Positions 49,816-58,921 of a stretch of 64,000 nt of DNA are shown here, one piece after another. Below the pieces are notes generated by a model. It was not told the DNA's origin and did not search any database. It worked only from the letters and a program-made list of their open reading frames with translations. The position numbers and the translations under genes are program-made. Each line of letters begins with the position of its first letter. Positions within the stretch are counted from its first letter, which is position 1. This DNA comes from Actinospineispora spinosispora DSM 44797 (lineage in GTDB: Bacteria > Actinomycetota > Actinomycetes > Mycobacteriales > Pseudonocardiaceae): NCBI RefSeq assembly GCF_000429025.1, contig NZ_KE386834.1:832110-896109 (forward strand). Reading direction: 5' to 3'.

Positions 49816-50664
49816 ATGAGGCTGGCCACGGTTCGGACGCAGGCAGGTACCCGCGCGGTTCGGCTGGACGCCGACACCGCGGTGGAAACGGGGGACGCCG
49901 ACGTCGGCGCCCTGCTCCGGCGACCCGACTGGAGGGACCGCGCCGCCGAGGCCGCCGGCCCCACCCACTCGGTCGACGACCTCGACTACGCGCCCCTCGT
50001 GCCCAACCCGGAGAAGATCCTCTGTGTCGGCGCGAACTACCGGGACCACATCGCGGAGATGGGCCGGCAGCCTCCGGAGTTCCCGACCCTGTTCGCCAAG
50101 TTCCCTCCTACTCTCATCGGCGCCTACGACGACGTGCTGTTGCCGTCGGTGTCCGACGCGGTCGACTGGGAAGCGGAGCTGGCGCTGGTCATCGGCAAGA
50201 CGGTCAGACACGTGAGCGCCGAGGAGGCGCCGGAGGCGATCGCCGGCTACACCGTGCTCAACGACGTCTCGGTGCGGGACTACCAGAACCGCACGTTGCA
50301 GTGGTTGCAGGGCAAGATGTTCGAGGCGACCACCCCGATCGGGCCGGCGCTGGTGACTCCGGACGAGCTGCTGGGCGACAGCTCTCCCGGCGCGACGGTC
50401 AACGCCGAGATCAGCACCGAGGTCGACGGCGAGGTGCTCCAGCACTCGGACACCGGCCAGCTGGTCTTCGGACCGTACGACCTGATCGCCTACATCTCCG
50501 CGATCGTGACGCTCAACCCTGGCGACGTGATCACCACCGGTACCCCGGGCGGCGTCGGCCATGCCCGCAAGCCTCCGAGGTACCTGACCGACGGCGCCAC
50601 GCTGACCACCCGGATCGCGGGCATCGGTGAGTGCCGCAACGTCTGCCGCAAGGAGAAGCTCTAG
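49816..50664 (+). CDS. fumarylacetoacetate hydrolase-family protein
   Basis: 282 residues from ATG 49816. Metal motifs of the FAH superfamily: ILCVGANYRDHIAEMG, WEAELALVIGK, YTVLNDVSVRDYQNRTLQWL, and ITTGTPGGVGHARKPPRYL. Opens or decarboxylates oxo-acids such as acylpyruvates or 5-oxopent-3-ene dioates. Overlaps the convergent next gene by four bases. Confidence 0.87.
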   Translation: MRLATVRTQAGTRAVRLDADTAVETGDADVGALLRRPDWRDRAAEAAGPTHSVDDLDYAPLVPNPEKILCVGANYRDHIAEMGRQPPEFPTLFAKFPPTLIGAYDDVLLPSVSDAVDWEAELALVIGKTVRHVSAEEAPEAIAGYTVLNDVSVRDYQNRTLQWLQGKMFEATTPIGPALVTPDELLGDSSPGATVNAEISTEVDGEVLQHSDTGQLVFGPYDLIAYISAIVTLNPGDVITTGTPGGVGHARKPPRYLTDGATLTTRIAGIGECRNVCRKEKL

Positions 50665-51086
50665 GAGCCCCGGCCTTCCAGCGGGTGCACGCCGGAATCG
50701 GAGGACAGGAACACCCCGCCGAGTGCGATGCGCGCGTGCGAACACGCCACGCGCAACGCATTACGCCACTCGCGGTCCAGCGAGGTGGCCTCCTCCGACC
50801 CGGCACGCTCCAGGGTGAGGATCACGCAGCCGGGTCCGGAGGACGTCGCGAGCTCGCTCCGCATCCCGCCGAGAAGGCGCTCGAGCCCCTGGAGGAAGCT
50901 GAGATCCGGTCTGTCGGGCAGGCCGGACAACGGCAGCACGGTCGGAAGCTGTCTGCCCTCGCCGTCGACCAGCATGATCCAGACCTGGCGGGTGGCGCAG
51001 GCCTGCCCGACCAGCGCCCGTACCCGGTCCAGCTTGTCCGAGTCGGTGCGCAGCGGGGGTGCATCGGCAAAGTGAGGAATCGTCAT
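50661..51086 (-). CDS. hypothetical protein, roadblock-like size
   Basis: About 141 residues from ATG 51086. Segments RALVGQACATRQVWIMLVDG and GMRSELATSSGPGCVILTLE, ending VFLSSDSGVHPLEGRG, suggest an alpha/beta fold; no family recognised. Upstream frame to 51218 is likely noncoding. Confidence 0.6.
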   Translation of the reverse strand: MTIPHFADAPPLRTDSDKLDRVRALVGQACATRQVWIMLVDGEGRQLPTVLPLSGLPDRPDLSFLQGLERLLGGMRSELATSSGPGCVILTLERAGSEEATSLDREWRNALRVACSHARIALGGVFLSSDSGVHPLEGRGS

Positions 51087-51137
51087 GCGGCGAGTGTGTC
51101 GGGTCGGCAAGCCTCGCGGGTGATTCGACGACCAGCC

Positions 51138-51186
51138 TGTGGACAACCCCGCCGACCGAGCCCCCATGGACCCGATTTGTGGACAA
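51138..51186. other. two DnaA-box-like 9-mers
   Basis: TGTGGACAA occurs at 51138-51146 and 51178-51186, 40 bp apart, in the 166-base gap between two minus-strand genes. Its complement TTGTCCACA is the actinobacterial DnaA-box consensus. Could titrate DnaA or mark a regulated promoter; chance is possible in a GC-rich genome. Confidence 0.4.
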
Positions 51187-51252
51187 CTCCGCGCGATCCG
51201 CGACAACCCGCTTGTCAACGGATCCGTCGTGTGGCATGGGTCCGCGACAGGG

Positions 51253-51957
51253 TCACGGCTTCTGGGTCAGACGCTCCAGCTGACGCTGCACGTCGTCGAG
51301 GCGGGCCTGCAGCAGCGAGACCTCGGCGGACAGCAGCGGGACCAGCGCTTCACGGTCGACGTCGTCCAGCGCCGGAGCGGCGACCGGGGCAGAAGCTCCG
51401 GTCAGGTTCGTCTCGTCGGCGATGACCGGCGGTCCGCCCAACAGCTCGGCGAAACGCCCGAGGCCGATGCCGGTACGGGGCGCCGCGCACGAGGGGCAGA
51501 CCGCGGCCAGCCGTCTCCACCCGACGGTTCCCGCGTCCGACTGCACGAACACCCGCGCGGGACGTCCGCAACCACATCGCCCGACCCTGACCGAGACGAC
51601 CCGCTGTCGTGCGTAGCGCAGGCCTTTCTCGTAACGGATGAAACGGCCGGATGCGGCGATCTCCAGCAGCACCGCGTAGCGGTAGTCGGGATCGCACGCC
51701 AGCGCTCTCGCGTCGGCGAGGGTGTTGACACAGTAGAAGCCGCAGTCGCACCAGCGCGACGGACAGCTGTGCCGTCCGCCCTGCGCGCACTCCGCGTCGG
51801 CCACCGCTTCGTACACACTGGTGCGACCGATCGTCACGCCGCTGAAACCGCCACGTTCGCCGTCCGCCGACACCATCGGGTGGGCCAGCTTGTAGCCGCG
51901 CAGCGGGATGGCCGGTCGCTCGGTCGGGACGCGTCGGCCGGACAGCCAACCCGCCAC
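51253..51957 (-). CDS. Cys-rich protein of unknown function
   Basis: 234 residues from GTG 51957. Eleven Cys, many in pairs: CAQGGRHSCPSRWCDCGFYC near residues 57-76, RCGCGRPARVF and CPSCAAP, suggesting one or two zinc sites. C-terminal helix LLSAEVSLLQARLDDVQRQL is a coiled coil. No family recognised. Three bases after a 55-residue gene on the same strand. Confidence 0.65.
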   Translation of the reverse strand: MAGWLSGRRVPTERPAIPLRGYKLAHPMVSADGERGGFSGVTIGRTSVYEAVADAECAQGGRHSCPSRWCDCGFYCVNTLADARALACDPDYRYAVLLEIAASGRFIRYEKGLRYARQRVVSVRVGRCGCGRPARVFVQSDAGTVGWRRLAAVCPSCAAPRTGIGLGRFAELLGGPPVIADETNLTGASAPVAAPALDDVDREALVPLLSAEVSLLQARLDDVQRQLERLTQKP

Positions 51958-51960
51958 GGG

Positions 51961-52128
51961 TTAGCGCTCGGCGTGTGCGGCGACCGGCTCGGAGACCGGG
52001 GTCGCCGATGGCTCGTCGGCCCGGACGGTCGCCGGGGTCGCCGCGGTGACGGGAGCATCGATCGCGGTCGGTTCCTGATCTGCCGTGTCCCGGACCTCGC
52101 CTACTGAAATCCTCTTGCCGAGCTTCAT
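51961..52128 (-). CDS. 55-residue protein preceding the Cys-rich gene
   Basis: ATG 52128 is preceded by GGGAGGTCTGCG, an excellent ribosome site seven bases away. The product starts MKLGKRISVGEVRD, then is rich in Ala, Pro, Thr and Val to the stop at 51961. Short length, low-complexity tail and coupling to the next gene suggest a small partner or leader peptide; no homologue comes to mind. Confidence 0.6.
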   Translation of the reverse strand: MKLGKRISVGEVRDTADQEPTAIDAPVTAATPATVRADEPSATPVSEPVAAHAER

Positions 52129-52350
52129 CGCAGACCTCCCGAAGTATGGGCGCGTTACTCACAAGGCTGACCCGAGAATCCCCGGATGTCCAGCACTTAG
52201 ACACAGACGGCCGCTCGCCGGGCCCTGAGGCGCGAGCGACCGGACCGGCGCCGAAGGTGCGCCGAACCGGTTGAGAGTGCGACTTTCGTCGGTTGAGTAC
52301 CGCCCAACGGTGCTGATTCAGCTGGCTGAACGCGCCCGGTCGGCCCTGAG

Positions 52351-53670
52351 GTGAGTAACGTGCCAGCCGTGCAGCAAACGACCGCGGCCCGCTGGTGGGG
52401 CTCCCTTCGAACGACGCGGCGAGACGCGGCGTTCGACGTGGCGCTCACGCTGGCGGTCCAGTGTCTGCTGGTGGCGATGCTGTGGCCGTTGATGATCCAG
52501 CACGGTCCGATCGGCCTGATCGTGCAGCTGTGCTCGGCGCTGGTGCTGCTGTTCCGCAGGACAGCGCCGCTCACGGTGCTGTTCCTGATGGTGCTGAACA
52601 CCGTCGGACTGCTGATCCTCGGCCACGCCGCGCCCGATGTGCTGCTGTCCACCGTGGGTGACCAGGAGCAGGCCTGGATCGTGCTCGCCGTGCCCTTTGT
52701 GATCTACAGCGCACTCGTCTACGGCACGGACCGGCGCCGGGCCTGGGTCATGATCGGCATCCTCACCGTGATCTCGGCCCGGCCAGATGATCCGGGAATC
52801 TTCGACCGCCTGATCGGCTTGGTGTTCGTCATCGTGTTGGCCGCGCTGCTCGGTATCTATGTGGCGAACCTGAACGAACGGGTCGCGCGTGCCGAGCGCG
52901 ATCAGCACCGGCTCGCCGAGCAGGCGCGGGTCGAGGAACGGGTCCGGCTGGCCGCCGAGATGCACGACGTGGTGACCCACCGGATCAGCCTCATGGTGCT
53001 GCAGGCAGGCGCGTTGGGAGTGACGGCATCGGACGCGACCACCCGAGCCGCGGCCGAGGACCTCCGCGCCGCGGGATGCCAGGCACTCGAGGAGCTGCGT
53101 GACCTCGTCGGCGTGCTCCGGTCGTCGCCCGGCGAGGTGACCGAGGACTTCACCGTCACCAGAGCCGGTGGCCAGGCCGCCGCGCCGGACTTCGCCGACC
53201 TGATCGCCGAGTCCGAATCGGTCGGGCTGAGCGTGACGCTGGACCAGGTGGGCAGGCCGTCCTCGGCGTCACCGGTCGTCGGGCGTACCGCCTACCGGAT
53301 CGTGCAGGAATCACTGACCAACGTGCGCAAACATGCGCCGGGAGCCACGGCGTCGGTCCGGCTGAGCTTCGGCGCCGAGCGGGTCAGGGTGTCGATTCGC
53401 AACACCGCGCCGGGACCGGACGCGGGTGACCTCGCGTTGACCGCGAGCGGCTCCGGCACCGGGCTGCTGGGCCTGAGGCAGCGGGTGGAGCTGGTCAGCG
53501 GCGCACTGCGCGCCGAACCGACCGAGGACGGCGGCTTCGAGGTGGACGCGACCTTGCCCGCGTACGTACCGACCAGGGACAACAGCGTGCCCACCCGCGG
53601 CGTGGAACCGGCGCCCAGGCGCGCACGGCTCGTCGGCGGGGCACCGACGAGAGTGCGAGGTGCCGGATGA
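52351..53670 (+). CDS. NarL-type sensor histidine kinase
   Basis: 439 residues. Five or six hydrophobic segments in the first 170 residues form the membrane sensor; then a coiled coil, the phospho-acceptor box RLAAEMHDVVTHRISLMVLQ with His near 208, and an HATPase with ESLTNVRKHAPGATASV and GSGTGLLGLRQRV. Coupled by ATGA to its response regulator. Stimulus unknown, probably envelope related. Confidence 0.9.
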   Translation: MSNVPAVQQTTAARWWGSLRTTRRDAAFDVALTLAVQCLLVAMLWPLMIQHGPIGLIVQLCSALVLLFRRTAPLTVLFLMVLNTVGLLILGHAAPDVLLSTVGDQEQAWIVLAVPFVIYSALVYGTDRRRAWVMIGILTVISARPDDPGIFDRLIGLVFVIVLAALLGIYVANLNERVARAERDQHRLAEQARVEERVRLAAEMHDVVTHRISLMVLQAGALGVTASDATTRAAAEDLRAAGCQALEELRDLVGVLRSSPGEVTEDFTVTRAGGQAAAPDFADLIAESESVGLSVTLDQVGRPSSASPVVGRTAYRIVQESLTNVRKHAPGATASVRLSFGAERVRVSIRNTAPGPDAGDLALTASGSGTGLLGLRQRVELVSGALRAEPTEDGGFEVDATLPAYVPTRDNSVPTRGVEPAPRRARLVGGAPTRVRGAG

Positions 53671-54317
53671 TCCGCGTCGTGGTGGTCGACGACGAGCCGA
53701 TGGTGTGCGCGCACCTGCGCACGATCCTCGGATCGGCCGACGACATCGAGGTGGTCGGCACTGCCCACGACGGCGCGGCCGGGGTCGAGGCGGTCGTCCG
53801 GCACCAGCCTTCGGTCGTGCTGATGGACCTGCGCATGCCCGGCGTCGACGGCCTGACCGCGATCACGCGGATCGCGGCGCTGCCGGACCCACCCACCGTC
53901 GTCGCATTGACCACGTTCGACGCCGACCAGTACGTCATCCGGGCGCTCCGCGCGGGCGCATCGGGCTTCCTGGTGAAGTCGACGCCGCCGGAGGACCTGA
54001 TCGGGCTGGTGCGGGTCGCTGCCGACGGACACACGGTCCTGTCGCCCGCAGCGGCTCGCAGGCTGGTCGCGGCGTCCTCCGACGAGCACGCCAACCGGGA
54101 CCGCGCGGTGACGCTCATCCGTGAGCTCACCGACCGCGAGACCGACGTGTTGGCGTGTCTGGGCGAAGGACTGTCCAACTCCCAGATCGCCAAACGCCTC
54201 TTCCTCTCCGAGACCACGGTCAAGGGCTACGTGTCCCGCATCCTGGTCAAGCTCGACTGCGAGAACCGGACCCAGGCGGGCCTGCTGGCGTACGACGCGG
54301 GTCTGGTCACCCGCTGA
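53667..54317 (+). CDS. NarL/LuxR-type response regulator
   Basis: 216 residues. Receiver domain with RVVVVDDEPMVCAHLR, phospho-acceptor Asp in VVLMDLRMPGVDGL, and the VKSTPP Lys. LuxR helix-turn-helix from about 145: LTDRETDVLACLGEGLSNSQ, IAKRLFLSETTVKGYVSRIL. Pairs with the upstream kinase. Confidence 0.92.
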   Translation: MIRVVVVDDEPMVCAHLRTILGSADDIEVVGTAHDGAAGVEAVVRHQPSVVLMDLRMPGVDGLTAITRIAALPDPPTVVALTTFDADQYVIRALRAGASGFLVKSTPPEDLIGLVRVAADGHTVLSPAAARRLVAASSDEHANRDRAVTLIRELTDRETDVLACLGEGLSNSQIAKRLFLSETTVKGYVSRILVKLDCENRTQAGLLAYDAGLVTR

Positions 54318-54329
54318 TCGGAGTCCGGC

Positions 54330-55115
54330 TCAGCCGTTCTCGACCTCGACCGATCCGGCGTCGGTCTCCGCGTTGATCTTGTGCGGTGACGCGGGGTCCT
54401 GCTGGACCTTGATGCGCTTGCTCCCGGCGTCGGTCTTGGCCTGCACGGCGTAGCCGACGCCGCCGGGCACCTCGATCTTCACGCTGCCGGCATCGGTGGT
54501 CGCGTTCACCTGGTCGGGCACCTGGGTGAACGCCAGCTCGACACCGCCCGAGTCGGTCTTCGCGGTCACGGTCTTGCTGGTCAGGTTCTCCGCTTCGATG
54601 CTGCCGGAGTCACCGACCGCGGACACCGTGCCGGACATGCCGGTCAGGTCGATCGAGCCCGAGTTGCTGTTGAGGTCGACGTTGGTGCCCGCCGGGGCGT
54701 GGATCTCCCATGCCACCTGGCAGCGGCCGTTGATCGTGCGGACCTTGGCGCATCCGGTGTTGGCCAGGTTCAGCGTGCTGCCGTCGACCGCGTGCGTGGT
54801 GGCCGGCTTGTCGTCGCTGTAGACGGCGGTCTCGGTGATCGAGATCGGGCCGTCGCCCGCGATCACCTTGATCGAGCCGGCCCTGCCGACCAGCTTCACC
54901 AGTGCCACGTTCTGCGGGATCGTGTAGTCGGCCTTGTCGACGTGCGCGTCGCCGTAGCCGGAGTCACCGTCGGAGCTGGATCCGGAGTTCGATGTGGAGT
55001 TGTTCTGCGTCGACTGTGTCTGGTCGGGGGAGCAGGCGGTCAGCGCTGTCGCGGCGAGAACGAGAGCGGCCGCCGCGAGCCTGCGGCGATGCGGGGTGGC
55101 TGTCACGCCCGGCAT
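54330..55115 (-). CDS. DUF4097 beta-repeat lipoprotein
   Basis: 261 residues with lipobox LTACSPD and a Ser/Asn/Gly-rich linker, then beta-solenoid repeats of the DUF4097 type (NSGSIDLTGM, DSGSIEAENL, TDSGGVELAF, TDAGSVKIEV, TDAGSKRIKV, TDAGSVEVEN). Faces the two-component genes tail to tail. DUF4097 proteins often accompany envelope-stress systems. Confidence 0.85.
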   Translation of the reverse strand: MPGVTATPHRRRLAAAALVLAATALTACSPDQTQSTQNNSTSNSGSSSDGDSGYGDAHVDKADYTIPQNVALVKLVGRAGSIKVIAGDGPISITETAVYSDDKPATTHAVDGSTLNLANTGCAKVRTINGRCQVAWEIHAPAGTNVDLNSNSGSIDLTGMSGTVSAVGDSGSIEAENLTSKTVTAKTDSGGVELAFTQVPDQVNATTDAGSVKIEVPGGVGYAVQAKTDAGSKRIKVQQDPASPHKINAETDAGSVEVENG

Positions 55116-55227
55116 TAAACCTCAGGCGGCAGGTGTGGCCGACTTCTTACTCACCACCGGCCACGCCCGATCCGATCTACATCTAAGGTGAAACGAACTA
55201 GACCAGCCAGTACAGCGGAGGAACTCA

Positions 55228-55920
55228 GTGACCGAGCCGGCCGCACCGGACCTGACCAGCCAAACCATCGGTGTGCTCGGTGGCACCGGTCCACAGGGCA
55301 AGGGGCTGGCGCTGCGCTGGGCCGCCGCCGGGCTCAAGGTCGTGATCGGCTCCCGCGACGCGGGACGCGCGCAGACGGCCGCCGACGAGCTCGCCGAGCA
55401 GGCCGGTTCCCAAGCCGGTGCGATCAGCGGCGCGGACAACGCCGGCTGCGCGTCGGCCGCGGACATCGTGCTGGTCGCGGTGCCGTGGGACGGGCACGAC
55501 GCGCTGCTGACCTCACTGCGCGACCAGCTCGCTGGCAAGATCGTGATCGACTGCGTGAACCCTCTCGGCTTCGACAAGCAGGGCCCGTTCCCGCTGCGGG
55601 TCGAGGAGGGCAGCGCAGCGGAGCAGGCCGCCGCTCTGCTGCCCGACTCCCGGGTGACCGCGGCGTTCCATCACGTGTCCGCCGTGACCCTGGCCGACCT
55701 GTCGGTGGCGAAGATCGACCTGGACGTGCTCGTCCTGGGTGACGACAGGGCCGCCACGGACCAGGTCCGGGCGCTCGCCGACACGATCCCGGGCGTGCGC
55801 GGGGTGTTCGGCGGCCGGCTGCGCAATGCCGGCCAGGTCGAGGCGCTGACCGCGAACCTGATCGCGATCAACCGCCGCTACAAGACCCACGCCGGTATCC
55901 GTATCACCGATCTGCCGTAA
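55228..55920 (+). CDS. npdG: F420H2:NADP oxidoreductase (NpdG/Fno)
   Basis: 230 residues. GVLGGTGPQGKGLALRWAAA and VVIGSRDAGRAQTAA form the NADP site, then NAGCASAADIVLVAVPWDGH and VIDCVNPLGFDK. Transfers hydride between F420H2 and NADP+, supplying F420-dependent LLM enzymes in this genome. Confidence 0.88.
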   Translation: MTEPAAPDLTSQTIGVLGGTGPQGKGLALRWAAAGLKVVIGSRDAGRAQTAADELAEQAGSQAGAISGADNAGCASAADIVLVAVPWDGHDALLTSLRDQLAGKIVIDCVNPLGFDKQGPFPLRVEEGSAAEQAAALLPDSRVTAAFHHVSAVTLADLSVAKIDLDVLVLGDDRAATDQVRALADTIPGVRGVFGGRLRNAGQVEALTANLIAINRRYKTHAGIRITDLP

Positions 55921-55933
55921 CGCGGAGGCCGTA

Positions 55934-56719
55934 GTGCGTGAACTGGTCGACGACCTCGGCGAGCGGGTGCCGCTCGCCGGGGCGCCGGGCAGAGTCGTGT
56001 CGCTGGTGCCGTCCATCACCGAGGCGGTCGCGGTGAGCGCGCCCGGAGTGCTCGCGGGCGCGACCGAGTACTGCATCCACCCGGCCGACCTGGATGTGGC
56101 GCGCGTCGGCGGGTCCAAGTACCCGAAGCTCGACCAGGTGCGCGCGGTGCGACCCGACCTGGTGCTCGCCAACGCGGAGGAGAACCGGCCACAGGACGTG
56201 GCCGCCCTGCGCGAGGACGGCATCCCGGTGTGGGTCACCGAAGCCGCCTCGACCGTTCCCGTCGCGCTGCGGTCGATCCGTCGGATGTTCGCCGAGGTGT
56301 TCGAGCTGGCGGGAGAGCACGCGCCGGAGTGGCTCGACACGGCGGAACGTGAATGGACCGGTTCGCTGCCCTCGGTGGTGGCCACCGCAATCGTGCCGGT
56401 GTGGCGCAAACCGTGGGTACTGATCGGGCGGGACACCTTCGCCGGTGACGTACTGCGCAGGCTCGGGGTGGGCAACGCCTTCGCCGACCACGCCGACCGC
56501 TACCCCCGGCCGCCTCTCTCGGAGCTCACCGAGCTGCTGGACCGAGGCGGCGCGAACCTGGTCGTGCTGCCCGACGAGCCGTACCTGTTCACCCCCCAGG
56601 ACGGCCCCGAGGCCTTCCCCGGTGTTCGTTGCGCTCACGTCGACGGGCGTCTGCTGACCTGGTGCGGGCCGTCGCTCGCCGGAGCACGCGCGACCCTGAG
56701 CGACCAGCTAGGGCTCTGA
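55934..56719 (+). CDS. cytosolic BtuF-like metal-receptor-fold protein
   Basis: 261 residues of the helical-backbone metal receptor fold: RVVSLVPSITEAVAVSAPGV, GGSKYPKLDQVRAVRPDLVL and ending DGRLLTWCGPSLAGAR. No signal peptide or lipobox, and no BtuCD genes, so it is not a transporter receptor as such. It may bind cobalamin in the cytosol or have another ligand. Confidence 0.75.
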   Translation: MRELVDDLGERVPLAGAPGRVVSLVPSITEAVAVSAPGVLAGATEYCIHPADLDVARVGGSKYPKLDQVRAVRPDLVLANAEENRPQDVAALREDGIPVWVTEAASTVPVALRSIRRMFAEVFELAGEHAPEWLDTAEREWTGSLPSVVATAIVPVWRKPWVLIGRDTFAGDVLRRLGVGNAFADHADRYPRPPLSELTELLDRGGANLVVLPDEPYLFTPQDGPEAFPGVRCAHVDGRLLTWCGPSLAGARATLSDQLGL

Positions 56720-57700
56720 GCGGGCGAAACGGTCGGTCGCCGCGATCAGCGCGTCCTGGACACCCGGCTCGTTGAACGCGTGGCCCGCGCCCTCGACGAC
56801 GACGAGCTCCGAGCCCGGCCACGCGCGGTGCAGGTCCCACGCCGTGCGCATCGGTGTGGCGATGTCGTAGCGTCCGGCCACGATGACGCTCGGGATGCCG
56901 GTGAGCAGGTGCGCGTCACGGATGAGGCTGCCCTCGTCGAAGAAGCCCGCGTGCCGCATGTAGTGGTTCTCGATGCGGGCGAACGCCAGCGCGAACCAGC
57001 TGTCGGTGAACGAGTCGATCACCGAGGCCTTCGGCAGCAGGGTGATGGTCGAGCCCTCCCACTGGCTCCAGCGCACCGCGGCCTTCTCCGCGACGGTGGG
57101 GTCCGGGTCGTGGAGCAACCGGTGGTACTCCTCGATGATCACCTCGCTGCCGGCGTCGTGGACGTGCGCGGGCAGCGGGGCGAGGAAGTCGGCCCAACGG
57201 TCCGGGAACAGCGCCTGGGCCAGCCCGCCGTAGTACCAGTCGAGCTCCCAGCGGCGCAGGGTGAAGATGCCGCGCAGCACCATCTCGGTCACGCGGGCGG
57301 GGTGCGCCTCGGCGTAGGCCAGCGCGAGCGTCGAACCCCACGAACCACCGAACACCATCCACCGTTCGATGCCCAGATGGTCGCGCAGCCGTTCGAGGTC
57401 CGCGACCAGGTGCGGCGTCGTGTTGTGGAGCATCGCCCGGCCGGAGACAGCGCGGTCCGGGTCGGCGGCGTGCGGCAGGCTGCGACCGCATCCGCGCTGG
57501 TCGAGCAACACGATCCGATAGATCGCCGGGTCGAACGCCCGCCGATGGTCGGCCTTGCAGCCCCCGCCCGGCCCGCCGTGCAGGAACACCACCGGCTTGC
57601 CGTCCGGGTTCCCGCAGCTCTCCCAGTAGATCTGATGGCCGTCGCCGACGTCGAGCATGCCGTGCCGATAGGGCTCGATGGGTGGGTATGACTCGCGCAC
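56708..57700 (-). CDS. pip: proline iminopeptidase
   Basis: 330 residues of alpha/beta hydrolase family S33: HGGPGGGCKADHRRAFDP, DQRGCGRS, nucleophile GGSWGSTLALAYAEAHP, and the C-terminal His in EGAGHAFNEPGV. Cleaves N-terminal Pro from peptides. Overlaps the convergent metal-receptor gene by 12 bp. Confidence 0.9.
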   Translation of the reverse strand: MRESYPPIEPYRHGMLDVGDGHQIYWESCGNPDGKPVVFLHGGPGGGCKADHRRAFDPAIYRIVLLDQRGCGRSLPHAADPDRAVSGRAMLHNTTPHLVADLERLRDHLGIERWMVFGGSWGSTLALAYAEAHPARVTEMVLRGIFTLRRWELDWYYGGLAQALFPDRWADFLAPLPAHVHDAGSEVIIEEYHRLLHDPDPTVAEKAAVRWSQWEGSTITLLPKASVIDSFTDSWFALAFARIENHYMRHAGFFDEGSLIRDAHLLTGIPSVIVAGRYDIATPMRTAWDLHRAWPGSELVVVEGAGHAFNEPGVQDALIAATDRFARSEP

Positions 57701-57752
57701 CCGACGATTCTCGGCCCTCCGCGCCGTCCGAGCGGAGGCACCCCGTCGGACA

Positions 57753-57803
57753 GGCCCCTGTGGGCGGCGAGTGCGCTATGGCGCCGCTCGCCGCCCACAG
57801 GCC
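57753..57803. terminator. hairpin downstream of panB
   Basis: Perfect 15-bp arms 57756-57770 and 57786-57800 with extra flanking GGC/GCC pairs, in the gap between the panB stop and the pip start on the minus strand. Terminates panB, or is another dispersed palindrome. Confidence 0.6.
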
Positions 57804-57865
57804 TGATGTCTCCGCGCCGGCGTGGGATCTGCCGCGCCCGCACGGGACGTTGGTGGCGAGGACCC

Positions 57866-58753
57866 CTACGAGTAGGAGTGCTCGGGATCCGGGTACACGC
57901 CGTCGCGGACCTCGGAGCCGAAGCTGCGCGCGGCCGTCAGCAGCGCGTCGCCGATGTCGGCGTAGCGCTTCACGAAGCGCGGCGTCCGGCCCCTGTTGAG
58001 CCCGGCCATGTCCTGCCAGACCAGCACCTGGGCGTCGCAGTCCGGACCGGCGCCGATACCGACGGTGGGGATGGCGAGCTCGGCGGTCACGCGTTTGGCG
58101 ACGTCCGCTGGCACCATCTCCAGCACCGCGGCGAACGCACCCGCCCGCTGCATCGCCAGTGCGTCGGCGATCAGCTGCTCACCGGTGCCGTCGCGGCCCT
58201 GCACGCGGTAACCACCGATGGTGTGTTCGCTCTGCGGGGTGAAACCGAGGTGCGCCATCACCGGAATGCCGGCGCCGACGAGGGCCTCGACCTGTGGCGC
58301 GAACCGCTGACCGCCCTCGAGCTTCACCGCGTGCGCGCCGCCGTCCTTCATGAACCGGGTGGCGGTCTCCAACGCCTGTGCGGGGCTGATCTGGTAGCTG
58401 CCGAAGGGCAGATCGGCGACGACCAGCGCACGCTTCGTGGACCGGACGACCGCGCGCACGAGCGGCATGAGCTCGTCCACGGTGATCGGCAGTGTCGAGT
58501 CGTAGCCGTACACGTTGTTGGCCGCCGAGTCGCCGACGAGCAGGACCGGTATGCCGGCCTCGTCGAAGATCTCCGCTGCGTAGGTGTCGTACGCGGTGAG
58601 CATCGGCCACCGTTCACCGCGCTCCTTCATCGCCCGCAGCTGCGGGACGCGGATGCGCTTGATCGGTGCCGTGCTCTGACCCGGTGCCGACTGGTCGGCG
58701 GGGCCGGTGCGATACGGCGGGGTGGTGTCATCACGAGATGCGGGTGACGTCAT
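57866..58753 (-). CDS. panB: 3-methyl-2-oxobutanoate hydroxymethyltransferase
   Basis: 295 residues from ATG 58753 (GGGAGGAC upstream). PanB signatures: PMLTAYDTYAAEIFDEAGIP, VGDSAANNVYGYDSTLPIT, ADLPFGSYQISPAQAL, VKLEGG, MAHLGFTPQS and IGIGAGPDCDAQVLVWQDMA. First committed step of pantothenate synthesis. The long N-terminal tail (30 residues) is usual in actinomycetes. Confidence 0.93.
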   Translation of the reverse strand: MTSPASRDDTTPPYRTGPADQSAPGQSTAPIKRIRVPQLRAMKERGERWPMLTAYDTYAAEIFDEAGIPVLLVGDSAANNVYGYDSTLPITVDELMPLVRAVVRSTKRALVVADLPFGSYQISPAQALETATRFMKDGGAHAVKLEGGQRFAPQVEALVGAGIPVMAHLGFTPQSEHTIGGYRVQGRDGTGEQLIADALAMQRAGAFAAVLEMVPADVAKRVTAELAIPTVGIGAGPDCDAQVLVWQDMAGLNRGRTPRFVKRYADIGDALLTAARSFGSEVRDGVYPDPEHSYS

Positions 58754-58921
58754 CGTCAACCGTCCTCCCTCGAGGCCCGCCTGGCGGGTCCCCGGGTCGT
58801 CTCCGGTATGAGGTATCAAGCCTCGCACCCGGGACGCGGCCATGGAGCGGCCTGGGAGGAGTGTCACACCAGTAACGTCGAGCCGGACGAACCTCCACTT
58901 CTGGCACCGGGAGCCCGTCGT

